Below, in pieces: positions 1 through 5,302 of a stretch of DNA of 6,531 nt. Within the stretch, counting starts at the first letter, position 1. Each line of letters begins with the position of its first letter. The DNA is from Gallionellaceae bacterium UBA5126 (GTDB taxonomy: Bacteria > Pseudomonadota > Gammaproteobacteria > Burkholderiales > Gallionellaceae): positions 1 through 6,531 of the forward strand of contig DHYQ01000045.1 in the NCBI GenBank assembly GCA_002414205.1, written 5' to 3'. A model generated the notes under the pieces. The model was given only the letters and a program-made list of their open reading frames with translations, was not told where the DNA came from and ran no database searches. A program made the position numbers and the translations under genes.

Positions 1-215
1 GCGCATTCCAGATTCATGCGCGTTTGCAGCATGTCGCGCAGGATTTCCACGTCCTTGTCCTGAATGTGGCGGCGGTCTTCGCGCAGGTGCAGGGTAATCG
101 CGTCCGCCCCGGCCTCTTCGCAAATCAGCGCGGCGCGCACCACGTTGGGATAACGCGCCCCACGCGCCTGGCGCAAGGTCGCCACATGGTCAATGTTCAA
201 GCCCAGTTTCATCAT
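1..215 (-). CDS. pdxJ: Pyridoxine 5'-phosphate synthase PdxJ, N-terminal part (cut by window edge)
   Basis: PdxJ condenses 1-deoxy-D-xylulose 5-phosphate with 3-amino-2-oxopropyl phosphate to make pyridoxine 5'-phosphate, the last ring-forming step of DXP-dependent vitamin B6 synthesis in the cytoplasm. Only the first 71 residues are present. They read [19 protein letters not shown], then a conserved HLREDRRH block (residues 43-50) and TRMNLE (65-70), all signature stretches of the family. NIDH and the HLREDRRH histidines and arginines belong to the phosphate/substrate-binding and catalytic face of the TIM barrel. The gene starts with two tandem ATGs (215-213 and 212-210). The first overlaps the recO TGA in an ATGA junction, so translation is probably coupled. 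An AAGGA at 232-228 serves as ribosome binding site, somewhat distant. Identity is near certain; the rest of the gene lies beyond position 1. Confidence 0.96.
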   Translation of the reverse strand, partial: MMKLGLNIDHVATLRQARGARYPNVVRAALICEEAGADAITLHLREDRRHIQDKDVEILRDMLQTRMNLEC

Positions 216-958
216 AATTTCTGCAAATCCTTAATTAATTCACGGGTGTGTAAAATTTTTCCGCCCAGATGGTGGTTCAGCAATAGCCGCATCAACTGCT
301 TGCTCTGCTGCGCGGTGGTCGGGTCGCGGTAATCGTCTTCCGCCATGTCCAGCAAGGTCTTGCCCAGCAATGGCATGCCGCCTTGCGCCGTGCCGCGCAC
401 CGCGCCGTGCTCCGGCACATAACGATAACAAACTTCCGCCTCGATCGGCGCGCCGTGGTTGGCCTCGTGCAACAGCGGCACGGCATAGCCCAGCTCCTGC
501 AACAAATGCTTTTCAAACCAGCGCAAGGTGGCCGCGTGGTCGCTCTCCGCCGCCAGCCGCAACAAGGTCGCCGCATAGCCATCAAACAAATCCGGGTGCG
601 GATCATCACGCGGCAGCAGATTCAGCAGCAACTCGTTGAGGTAAAAGCCGCACATCAGCGCCGTGCCCTGCAAATAACGCTGCCCCGGCTGCCACTCGGC
701 GTTGTGCAAGGTGCGTAGCTCATTCTTGCCAAACCAGCTCAAAGCCAGTGGCTGAAAACTCATCAACACCGAGCGCTGCGGCGAACGTGGCCGCCGCGCC
801 CCCCGCGCCAGCAACGGCAAACGCCCATGCTCGCGGCTGAACACCTCCAGCAGCAAACTGGTCTCGCTATAAGGAGAACTGTGCAACACAAACCCCGGTT
901 GCTGATTATGCTGATGCGGACGACTCACGGACGGCACGGGCGAAGGAAAGGCGGGCAT
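212..958 (-). CDS. recO: DNA repair protein RecO
   Basis: RecO acts with RecR (and RecF) to load RecA on SSB-coated single-stranded DNA and to anneal strands in the RecFOR gap-repair pathway. The 248-residue product fits the usual length of about 240. An N-terminal OB-fold begins near residue 22 with [19 protein letters not shown] and a basic [10 protein letters not shown] loop (51-60). A helical domain follows ([11 protein letters not shown], 105-115), and the C-terminal [15 protein letters not shown] (231-245) matches the E. coli ending. Only one cysteine (C177) lies where zinc-binding RecO proteins carry four, so this is the zinc-free type. I chose ATG 958-956, which leaves about 20 proline-rich residues before the conserved domain. 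A longer reading to 1135 needs a TTG start and would cross a REP element and a divergent promoter. No clear Shine-Dalgarno precedes the ATG. recO normally follows era; here the gene upstream is a divergent toxin-antitoxin pair instead. Confidence 0.94.
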   Translation of the reverse strand: MPAFPSPVPSVSRPHQHNQQPGFVLHSSPYSETSLLLEVFSREHGRLPLLARGARRPRSPQRSVLMSFQPLALSWFGKNELRTLHNAEWQPGQRYLQGTALMCGFYLNELLLNLLPRDDPHPDLFDGYAATLLRLAAESDHAATLRWFEKHLLQELGYAVPLLHEANHGAPIEAEVCYRYVPEHGAVRGTAQGGMPLLGKTLLDMAEDDYRDPTTAQQSKQLMRLLLNHHLGGKILHTRELIKDLQKL

Positions 959-995
959 TGTACTGGCGGGGCGGGAAAAAGTGGAGGTGCGGCGC

Positions 996-1025
996 GTAGG
1001 CTGCAATAAGCGCAGCGCATTGCAG
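996..1025 (+). repeat. REP-like palindrome with GTAG head, left copy
   Basis: A GTAG tetranucleotide (996-999) is followed by a hairpin: CTGCAAT (1001-1007), an 11-nt loop, then ATTGCAG (1019-1025). A GTAG head plus an imperfect palindrome is the hallmark of bacterial REP sequences mobilised by RAYT (TnpA-REP) transposases. The same core recurs in inverted orientation at 1786-1808, identical except for three central bases, so the two bracket the toxin-antitoxin pair. It sits between recO and its divergent neighbour and may affect transcript ends or supercoiling there. That it is repeated is seen directly; the REP label rests on form. Confidence 0.75.
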
Positions 1026-1038
1026 CAAAAACAGTCCC

Positions 1039-1051
1039 TGCACTGGGTGCA
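1039..1051. other. Short palindrome TGCAC-TGG-GTGCA, possible operator
   Basis: Perfect 5-bp arms surround a 3-bp centre, upstream of the -35 region of the toxin-antitoxin promoter and touching the left 13-bp direct repeat. A second small dyad, CGCG-CC-CGCG (1102-1111), covers the expected transcription start. Toxin-antitoxin operons are usually autoregulated by antitoxin binding to dyads near the promoter, so either could be the operator. Arms this short occur often by chance in GC-rich DNA. Confidence 0.3.
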
Positions 1052-1063
1052 TCGCAAAAGGTT
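1051..1063 (+). repeat. 13-bp direct repeat ATCGCAAAAGGTT, left copy
   Basis: The identical 13-mer occurs at 1758-1770, so the two copies lie inside the inverted REP pair and outside the toxin-antitoxin genes. Each copy is preceded within a few bases by a small palindrome (1039-1051 and 1743-1754). They could be remnants of an insertion or recombination site. A chance 13-mer match somewhere in 6.5 kb is not negligible, so their position is the main argument. Confidence 0.45.
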
Positions 1064-1074
1064 GGAATATATTT

Positions 1075-1101
1075 TTGTTATTTGTGACGAAAACATATAA
1101 T
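1075..1101 (+). promoter_or_regulatory. Promoter of the toxin-antitoxin operon
   Basis: A perfect TATAAT -10 box lies at 1096-1101 in an AT-rich stretch. The -35 is weaker: TTGTTA at 1075-1080 gives a 15-bp spacer, and TTTTTG at 1072-1077 gives 18 bp. Transcription would start near 1108, about 28 nt before the antitoxin ATG. This is the best -10 box in the window. Confidence 0.65.
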
Positions 1102-1135
1102 CGCGCCCGCGTTCAACAAACAGCAGGCGGGCCAA

Positions 1136-1390
1136 ATGAAACCTTCACACGAAAAATTAACGGCAGATACCCCTAAAGGGCAGCGTCGTGGTCGTCCACC
1201 CAAACCCGGTGGTGCCAAGTCCGCCGCCCAGCGTCAGCGCGAATATCGTCAGCGCCAGCGCGCCCTGCTGGCGGCCACGGTTGACGCGCTGGATGCGGGT
1301 TATGCCGCCATGGCCCAGGACGGCGCACGCGAAACGGAAGCCGTGGCATGGTGCAACGCTTTGGGAGGCGCGTTAAATGCAGCGCGGTGA
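1136..1390 (+). CDS. Small basic antitoxin-like protein with AT-hook-like motif
   Basis: This 84-residue protein sits directly upstream of a MazF-type toxin and overlaps it by 14 nt, the standard position of an antitoxin that binds and neutralises the toxin and represses its own promoter. The N-terminal half is strongly basic. It has an AT-hook-like core RGRPPKP (18-24), which in other proteins binds the minor groove of AT-rich DNA, then a Q/R-rich helix AAQRQREYRQRQRALLA (30-46). The C-terminal half (47-84) is alanine-rich, helical and mildly acidic, and is the likely toxin-binding part. I see no AbrB-type MazE fold and no ribbon-helix-helix pattern, so it is not a textbook MazF partner. The ATG is preceded by AGGCGG (1125-1130), a modest ribosome site. 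The antitoxin role is inferred from context only; a DNA-binding protein of another kind is possible. Confidence 0.7.
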   Translation: MKPSHEKLTADTPKGQRRGRPPKPGGAKSAAQRQREYRQRQRALLAATVDALDAGYAAMAQDGARETEAVAWCNALGGALNAAR

Positions 1391-1718
1391 AGTGTGGTGG
1401 GTGTGCTTTGATCCCGCCGTTGGCAGTGAAATTCAAAAGCGGCGGCCCGCCGTGATTGTCAGCAACGACGCCGCCAACCGCCACCTCGCCCGCGTTGTCG
1501 TGGTTCCGATCACCAGCAACACCGACCGGCTGTACCCCGGCGAAGCGCAGGTCACGGTTGCCGGTCAAGCGGGCAAAGCCATGGCGGATCAAATCATGGC
1601 GGCGGACAAAATGCGCCTGACCGAAAAACTCGGCGCACTCTCCGCCAGCGACCTGCTCGCCGTTGAAAAGGCCATCAAGATTCATCTGGCCTTGAGCAAA
1701 ACTTTTATTCCTTCTTGA
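1377..1718 (+). CDS. MazF/PemK-family toxin, predicted mRNA endoribonuclease
   Basis: MazF/PemK toxins cleave RNA, usually at short sequence motifs, and halt translation when the antitoxin is degraded. The 113-residue length is typical. Family marks are the opening RGEVWWVCFDP (3-13) of the SH3-like barrel, the strand KRRPAVIVSN (21-30) with the conserved catalytic-type arginine at 22 or 23, PITS (44-47) with Thr46 matching the catalytic threonine, and ADQ (70-72) with the usual KLGALS (84-89) before the C-terminal helix. All key positions look intact, so the toxin is probably active. GGGAGG at 1363-1368 lies 8 nt before the ATG, inside the antitoxin gene; together with the overlap this suggests coupled translation. 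Its RNA target cannot be predicted here. Confidence 0.93.
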   Translation: MQRGEVWWVCFDPAVGSEIQKRRPAVIVSNDAANRHLARVVVVPITSNTDRLYPGEAQVTVAGQAGKAMADQIMAADKMRLTEKLGALSASDLLAVEKAIKIHLALSKTFIPS

Positions 1719-1742
1719 CGGTCTCGTGACCAAATGCGCGCT

Positions 1743-1754
1743 GGCAATGTTGCC
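1743..1754. other. Palindrome GGCAA-TG-TTGCC downstream of the toxin gene
   Basis: Perfect 5-bp arms with a 2-bp centre lie 24 nt after the toxin stop codon and 3 nt before the right 13-bp direct repeat. No T run follows directly (the nearest is the T tract around 1769-1774), so it is a poor intrinsic terminator. It may be a fortuitous dyad or part of a recombination site with the adjacent repeat. Confidence 0.3.
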
Positions 1755-1757
1755 GGT

Positions 1758-1770
1758 ATCGCAAAAGGTT
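1758..1770 (+). repeat. 13-bp direct repeat ATCGCAAAAGGTT, right copy
   Basis: It is identical to 1051-1063 and lies between the toxin gene and the right REP-like palindrome. See the left copy for interpretation. Confidence 0.45.
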
Positions 1771-1783
1771 TTTTCAAACAGTT

Positions 1784-1810
1784 GGTGCAATGCGCGTTGC
1801 TTATTGCACC
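1784..1810 (-). repeat. REP-like palindrome, right inverted copy
   Basis: Arms GGTGCAAT (1784-1791) and ATTGCACC (1803-1810) flank an 11-nt loop. Read on the minus strand, the core has TGCAATAAGC, three variable bases, then GCGCATTGCA, the same as 1002-1024 apart from the three central bases. The head is degenerate (CGTCAGG in place of CGTAGG). The last codons and TAA stop of the minus-strand XRE gene lie within this hairpin, so it may also stabilise or end that transcript, although no good U run follows. Confidence 0.7.
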
Positions 1811-2049
1811 TGACGGTTCTCTGGTTCCGCCACCAAATCTCCCATCCCCACACCCAAGGCCAGCGCAATCCGCTCAATGTTGCAGATTGAGATATTGCGC
1901 TCGCCGCGTTCAACCGAGCTGATGTAGTTGGGGTGTAGGTCTGCCGCTTCGGCGACTTTTTCCTGCGTGAGCTTTTTCTCCAGCCGAATGCGCCGCATGT
2001 TGCTGGCAAAAAGTTGCTGCGCCCCACACTTTGAGGTGGTTTTTTGCAT
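1801..2049 (-). CDS. XRE-family helix-turn-helix regulator
   Basis: This 82-residue protein is almost entirely one HTH_3/XRE DNA-binding domain. LTQEKVAEAA (27-36) forms the first HTH helix, and NYISSVERGERN (41-52) is the recognition helix with the typical S-x-x-E-R-G-E-R-N ending. NIERIALALGVGMGDLV (57-73) completes the fold. Size and sequence resemble restriction-modification controller proteins and phage-type repressors, but no methylase or nuclease gene is present here. I chose ATG 2049-2047. A longer frame reaches only a TTG at 2163 and would make the repeated regulatory motifs coding. ACACTTTG motifs in and upstream of the gene suggest autoregulation. It is divergent from the two-gene operon at 2273-3486, whose promoter lies about 140 bp away, so it is a natural candidate regulator of that operon. 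The C-terminus runs into a REP-like hairpin. Confidence 0.86.
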   Translation of the reverse strand: MQKTTSKCGAQQLFASNMRRIRLEKKLTQEKVAEAADLHPNYISSVERGERNISICNIERIALALGVGMGDLVAEPENRQVQ

Positions 2050-2138
2050 GCGCGCAGTTTTCTCGACCCACTGGCGCAATACCACACACTTTGAGTTTGG
2101 TTTATGGTATCGTGCCAGCAAAACAAAACCCAAAGTGT
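2025..2138. promoter_or_regulatory. Repeated ACACTTTG motifs, candidate operators of the XRE regulator
   Basis: CACACTTTGAG occurs at 2025-2035 and again at 2085-2095, exactly 60 bp apart. An inverted relative lies at 2124-2138. ACACTTTGAGTTTGG (2086-2100) and the reverse complement of 2124-2138 agree at 13 of 15 positions, forming a dyad around a 23-bp centre. That centre contains TACCAT on the minus strand, a possible weak -10 for the XRE gene. The layout fits cooperative binding of a dimeric repressor over its own promoter. The motifs are seen directly; the regulatory role is inferred. Confidence 0.5.
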
Positions 2139-2187
2139 TTATCTTGCGCTTGCTGACAGGCAACGCATCAAAACCCTTGTTTAATCC

Positions 2188-2219
2188 TTGACACGCGGGG
2201 GGGGGGGGGCGGTTACCAT
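2188..2219 (+). promoter_or_regulatory. Putative phase-variable promoter with poly-G spacer
   Basis: A perfect TTGACA -35 (2188-2193) is followed by CGC, thirteen G, CGGT and then TACCAT (2214-2219), a 4-of-6 match to TATAAT. The spacer is 20 bp as read; 17 bp is optimal. Each G lost or gained would shift it by one base, and loss of two to four G would bring it to 16-18 bp. Homopolymer tracts in promoter spacers that change expression by slippage are established in Neisseria and some other bacteria. Transcription would start near 2226 and read the operon at 2273. The weak -10 and possible errors in tract length are the main doubts. Confidence 0.6.
2197..2209 (+). repeat. Homopolymeric G13 tract
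   Basis: Thirteen consecutive G residues form the only long mononucleotide run in the window. It sits in non-coding DNA between an apparent -35 and -10. Tracts this long are expected to slip during replication, so length should vary between cells; it may also be misjudged in sequencing. Confidence 0.95.
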
Positions 2220-2272
2220 GCCGACTGTTTTTGCCATGACGGAACCTGCATAACTAACCAAGGAGAGGTGAA

Positions 2273-2665
2273 ATGTTGAAGTTGGAGCTACAAGAGCGAG
2301 ATGGAAAGGCTTATCTGAAAATCAGTTGTGTGTGTGACGAAACGGCGAGTGACGCTTCCAAAAATCAGCACGGAAATGTCAAGCCCACAGAAAAGCAAGT
2401 CTTATCCATAAAACTCAAAAAAGCACCGTCGCCCGCTGAAGGGCAAGAGCGTCAATCCATTCCCGAATTTTCCCCAAAACTGTATTTTTTTGAAGGCTGT
2501 TTGATTGTGAGGTCAAGTGAAGGTGACTACTGGATATACAGAGAAGGTCAGTACCTATCAGCTAAAAAGACTTTAGAGTTGGCATTCGCCTACATTACAG
2601 AAGATAGCCCTGAAAGCCGTTCTGAACCAAGCGATGAAAACAATATCTTTGAAATGAGTCACTGA
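2273..2665 (+). CDS. Uncharacterised 130-residue protein, first gene of two-gene operon
   Basis: I do not recognise this protein. It has no signal peptide or membrane segment, so it is probably cytoplasmic. Visible features are a charged, strand-like N-terminus (MLKLELQERDGKAYLKISC, 1-19) with a VCC-type pair of cysteines nearby (C19, C21), and a polar low-complexity middle (22-65). A more ordered hydrophobic/aromatic block follows (KLYFFEGCLIVRSSEGDYW, 69-87, then IYREGQYLSAKKTLELAFAYI, 88-108), and the tail is acidic and serine-rich (109-130). The start is well supported: AAGGAG at 2260-2265 lies 7 nt before the ATG. The next gene begins 8 nt after its stop, so the two are co-translated from one mRNA and may work together. 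Base composition is more AT-rich than recO, ybiT or murI, suggesting acquisition by transfer. Confidence 0.82.
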   Translation: MLKLELQERDGKAYLKISCVCDETASDASKNQHGNVKPTEKQVLSIKLKKAPSPAEGQERQSIPEFSPKLYFFEGCLIVRSSEGDYWIYREGQYLSAKKTLELAFAYITEDSPESRSEPSDENNIFEMSH

Positions 2666-2673
2666 GGCTGAAG

Positions 2674-3486
2674 ATGAAAGATTTCACACGTAAAGGCGTA
2701 TCCATCGGTTTTTTTACGAAGACGGGTACGGTCATGAGCAGCGAGAAGCGAGATAAAACCAGCGTCTATTCCACAGGCGGCGGTTCGGTGCCGACACAGG
2801 TGCATTCTGTCACCGTGACAAAGCATGATTTATGGCTGAAACAAGAGGATGGCGAGGAGGATTGCGTGCGAATCCGGGGCGCTGATGTTCCGGTACGCGT
2901 TGGGCAAAAAGTTACGGCGGTTTACGCTGGGGTACGCAAGCAACAAAAAGTGGAGTCTGGGTATCCAGTCATCCTTGTTAATCACGATGCCCACCGGCAT
3001 TGGATGTTGGAGAGTGGGAAGTCACTAATCGAACGGCTCAAATTTCCTTTCACATTTCTCGTGAAAGGATTTTTTCGGATATTTGTCTTACCCTTCGCCC
3101 TGTTTGCACTCACATTATTCATCGCGCAATCGGCCATATATACGAGTGACGTCAAAAAACAGATGCAGGAGTGCTTTGGTGCCGCCGCAAGTTGCGGCCA
3201 AAAATTAGCCGTATGCGACAACACCACTTCTTCATATTGCACCTCAGACAGTAAGGAGGTCGAAAAATGCACGAAGCCCTATTGTGAATCTATGAAGGGA
3301 GCTGCGGCAAGCATGGGTAAGGTGGAGCATGGGGCGGGGTTGATTTCCGTATTTTTGTTTCTGTTTCTGGCCATAACGGCCAAAAGAAACGAGTTCAGGA
3401 TAAGACGCGAATTGGATGGACATTTGGAAGAAGTTGCGCAGGAAGTGCATCAAAAATTTCCAAAAACGGTAGCGACCGAGCCGTAG
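2674..3486 (+). CDS. Uncharacterised two-helix membrane protein with cysteine-rich loop
   Basis: This 270-residue protein of unknown function is the second gene of the operon, with GAGG (2664-2667) overlapping the preceding stop as ribosome site. Residues 1-110 look like a soluble beta-rich domain (GTVMSSEKRDKTSVYSTGGG, 18-37, then alternating hydrophobic strands through GQKVTAVYAG, 77-86). A first membrane helix spans about 127-155 and a second about 221-236. Lys/Arg flank the first helix on its N side and the second on its C side (TAKRNEFRIRRE, 235-246). By the positive-inside rule both termini are cytoplasmic and the loop 156-220 is periplasmic. That loop carries six cysteines (167, 174, 181, 189, 199, 204), enough for three disulfides or a metal site. 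A helical charged tail follows. An internal ATG at 2734 is possible but would cut conserved-looking sequence. A hairpin terminator follows the gene. Confidence 0.82.
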   Translation: MKDFTRKGVSIGFFTKTGTVMSSEKRDKTSVYSTGGGSVPTQVHSVTVTKHDLWLKQEDGEEDCVRIRGADVPVRVGQKVTAVYAGVRKQQKVESGYPVILVNHDAHRHWMLESGKSLIERLKFPFTFLVKGFFRIFVLPFALFALTLFIAQSAIYTSDVKKQMQECFGAAASCGQKLAVCDNTTSSYCTSDSKEVEKCTKPYCESMKGAAASMGKVEHGAGLISVFLFLFLAITAKRNEFRIRRELDGHLEEVAQEVHQKFPKTVATEP

Positions 3487-3513
3487 AAAACGGGGTATTC
3501 AAGGCTTTGTATC

Positions 3514-3544
3514 AGGCGGATTAGCAGTAGCAATCCGCCTTTTT
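3514..3544 (+). terminator. Rho-independent terminator of the two-gene operon
   Basis: A perfect 9-bp stem, AGGCGGATT (3514-3522) with AATCCGCCT (3532-3540), surrounds a 9-nt loop and runs into TTTTT (3540-3544). It lies 27 nt after the stop codon of the membrane protein gene and separates this operon from ybiT. Confidence 0.92.
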
Positions 3545-3652
3545 CATTCCAAGCGGTGGGTTGCTGCACGAACCCACCCCACCAAACTGGCAACCTCACC
3601 GCCCCATCCGCACAAGAATTTTCACCCTCCCCCCGTTGTGTGGGCGTGTCAG

Positions 3653-3661
3653 TGTTAAAAT
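3653..3661 (+). promoter_or_regulatory. Extended -10 promoter of ybiT
   Basis: TGT-TAAAAT is an extended -10 element (TGn plus a 5-of-6 match, TAAAAT at 3656-3661). No good -35 is visible; TTGTGT at 3636-3641 gives only a 14-bp spacer, consistent with an extended -10 promoter that depends little on the -35. An A5T5 block (3670-3679) follows. Transcription would start near 3668, leaving a short leader before the ATG at 3695. The rest of the gap, 3545-3652, shows nothing I can name. Confidence 0.5.
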
Positions 3662-3694
3662 CGCGCCCCAAAAATTTTTACCATCGAGTGTGCC

Positions 3695-5293
3695 ATGCTT
3701 GCTACCGCCAATATCACCATGCAGTTTGGGGCCAAGCCCTTGTTTGAAAATGTTTCCGTCAAGTTTGGCGAGGGCAACCGTTATGGGTTGATCGGCGCGA
3801 ATGGTTGCGGGAAATCGACGTTTATGAAGATTCTGGGCGGGGATTTGGAGCCGACTTCGGGCAATGTGATGCTGGATAAGGGCGAGCGGCTGGGCAAGTT
3901 GCGCCAGGATCAGTTTGCCTACGAGGACATGCGGGTGCTGGATGTGGTGATGATGGGCCACACCGAGATGTGGGCGGCGATGACCGAGCGTGATGCGATT
4001 TATGCCAACCCGGATGCCAGCGAGGAAGATTACATGCGCGCCGCCGATCTGGAGGCGGTGTTTGCCGAGTACGATGGTTATACCGCCGAGGCGCGGGCCG
4101 GGGAGTTGTTGCTGGGCGTGGGCATTGCGGTGGATTTGCACAATGGGCCGATGCGCGAGGTCGCGCCGGGCTACAAGCTGCGGGTGTTGCTGGCGCAGGC
4201 GCTGTTTTCCAATCCCGATACGTTGCTGCTGGACGAGCCGACCAACAACCTGGACATCCACACCATTCACTGGCTGGAGGACATGCTCAATGGGCGCAAT
4301 TGCACCATGGTGATTATTTCCCATGACCGCCACTTTTTGAACAGCGTGTGCACCCACATGGCCGATTTGGATTACGGCAAAATCACCGTGTATCCCGGCA
4401 ATTACGACGATTACATGTTGGCTTCCGCCCAAGCACGCGAGCGTCAGGCCGCCGACAATGCCAAGGCCAAGGAAAAAATCGCCGAGCTGCGGGCCTTTGT
4501 GGCGCGTTTCTCCGCCAATGCGTCCAAGGCGCGTCAGGCCACGTCCCGCGCCAAGCAAATCGACAAGATCAAGGTGGAGGACATCAAGCCATCCAGCCGC
4601 CAATATCCGTTCATTCGCTACGACTACGACGACCGGGAAAAGCTGCACCGCACCGCCGTGGAAGTGCAGCACGTTGCCAAGGGCTTCGACCGCATGTTGT
4701 TCTCGAATGTGAATTTCCGCATCGAAGCGGGCGAAAAAGTGGCGATTATCGGCCCCAACGGCATTGGTAAAACCACCCTGCTGCGCATTCTGGCGGGCGA
4801 TTTGGCGGCGGATAGCGGCACGATTAAATGGGCGGAAAAGGCCAAGCCCGGCTATTTCGCGCAGGATCACGCCGCCGATTTTGCCGAGGACAAGGTGATG
4901 ACCGAGTGGATGACCGACTGGCGCGGCGAAAATGACGACGACCAGGCTGTGCGCGCCACGCTGGGGCGCTTGTTGTTCTCCGGCGACGATGGCAAGAAGA
5001 ACGTCAAGATTCTGTCCGGTGGCGAAAAAGGCCGCATGCTGTTCGGCAAGCTGATGCTGCAACGCCCCAACGTGCTGCTGATGGACGAGCCGACCAACCA
5101 CTTGGATATGGAATCCATCGAATCGCTCAACACCGCGCTGGACATGTTCAAGGGCACGCTGGTATTCGTCAGCCACGACCGCGAATTCGTCTCCTCGCTG
5201 GCCACGCGCATCATCGAAATCTCGGACAAGGGTGTGACCGATTACCACGGCAGTTATGAAGACTACCTGATGTCGCAAGGGCTGGCGGGGTGA
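3695..5293 (+). CDS. ybiT: ABC-F family ATPase YbiT (ribosome-associated)
   Basis: ABC-F proteins carry two ATPase domains and no membrane part; they bind the ribosomal E site and affect translation or rescue stalled ribosomes. YbiT is a paralog of EttA in this group. The 532-residue sequence matches remembered E. coli YbiT (530) along its length, e.g. [15 protein letters not shown] (11-25) and the C-terminal [20 protein letters not shown] (473-492). Domain 1 has Walker [10 protein letters not shown] (34-42), Walker [12 protein letters not shown] (177-187, catalytic E181) and H210. Its signature motif is degenerate ([14 protein letters not shown]), as in E. coli YbiT. The charged linker (about 240-320) is the P-site tRNA interaction region. 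Domain 2 has GPNGIGKTT (353-361), LSGGE (440-444), DEPTNHLD (464-471) and H494. The ribosome site is weak (GAGTG). murI follows after 9 nt. Confidence 0.95.
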   Translation: MLATANITMQFGAKPLFENVSVKFGEGNRYGLIGANGCGKSTFMKILGGDLEPTSGNVMLDKGERLGKLRQDQFAYEDMRVLDVVMMGHTEMWAAMTERDAIYANPDASEEDYMRAADLEAVFAEYDGYTAEARAGELLLGVGIAVDLHNGPMREVAPGYKLRVLLAQALFSNPDTLLLDEPTNNLDIHTIHWLEDMLNGRNCTMVIISHDRHFLNSVCTHMADLDYGKITVYPGNYDDYMLASAQARERQAADNAKAKEKIAELRAFVARFSANASKARQATSRAKQIDKIKVEDIKPSSRQYPFIRYDYDDREKLHRTAVEVQHVAKGFDRMLFSNVNFRIEAGEKVAIIGPNGIGKTTLLRILAGDLAADSGTIKWAEKAKPGYFAQDHAADFAEDKVMTEWMTDWRGENDDDQAVRATLGRLLFSGDDGKKNVKILSGGEKGRMLFGKLMLQRPNVLLMDEPTNHLDMESIESLNTALDMFKGTLVFVSHDREFVSSLATRIIEISDKGVTDYHGSYEDYLMSQGLAG

Positions 5294-5302
5294 GTTTTTG
5301 CC

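Noticed and set aside
959..1135. N-terminal extension of RecO by 59 residues to position 1135.
   Set aside because: It requires a TTG start, runs through the REP palindrome and the opposing promoter, and has no counterpart in RecO proteins of usual length.
1784..1810. Reading this hairpin as an ordinary rho-independent terminator of the XRE or toxin gene.
   Set aside because: No U run follows on either strand, and its near-identical core at 1002-1024 is better explained by a dispersed repeat.
996..1810. Integron gene cassette with attC sites.
   Set aside because: The repeats lack GTTRRRY/RYYYAAC core sites and are in inverted rather than direct orientation; no integrase gene is visible.
1173..2126. 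317-codon minus-strand frame across the toxin-antitoxin genes.
   Set aside because: It is antisense to the clear toxin gene and overlaps the XRE gene in another frame; no recognisable protein features.
2050..2163. Longer XRE protein of 120 residues.
   Set aside because: It needs a TTG start with no well-placed ribosome site, and the added part is made of the repeated operator-like motifs rather than conserved protein sequence.
2231..2256. Alternative promoter with TTGCCA at 2231-2236 and a TAACTA-like -10.
   Set aside because: The spacer would be only about 14 bp and the -10 is poor; the TTGACA/TACCAT pair upstream is better despite its 20-bp spacer.
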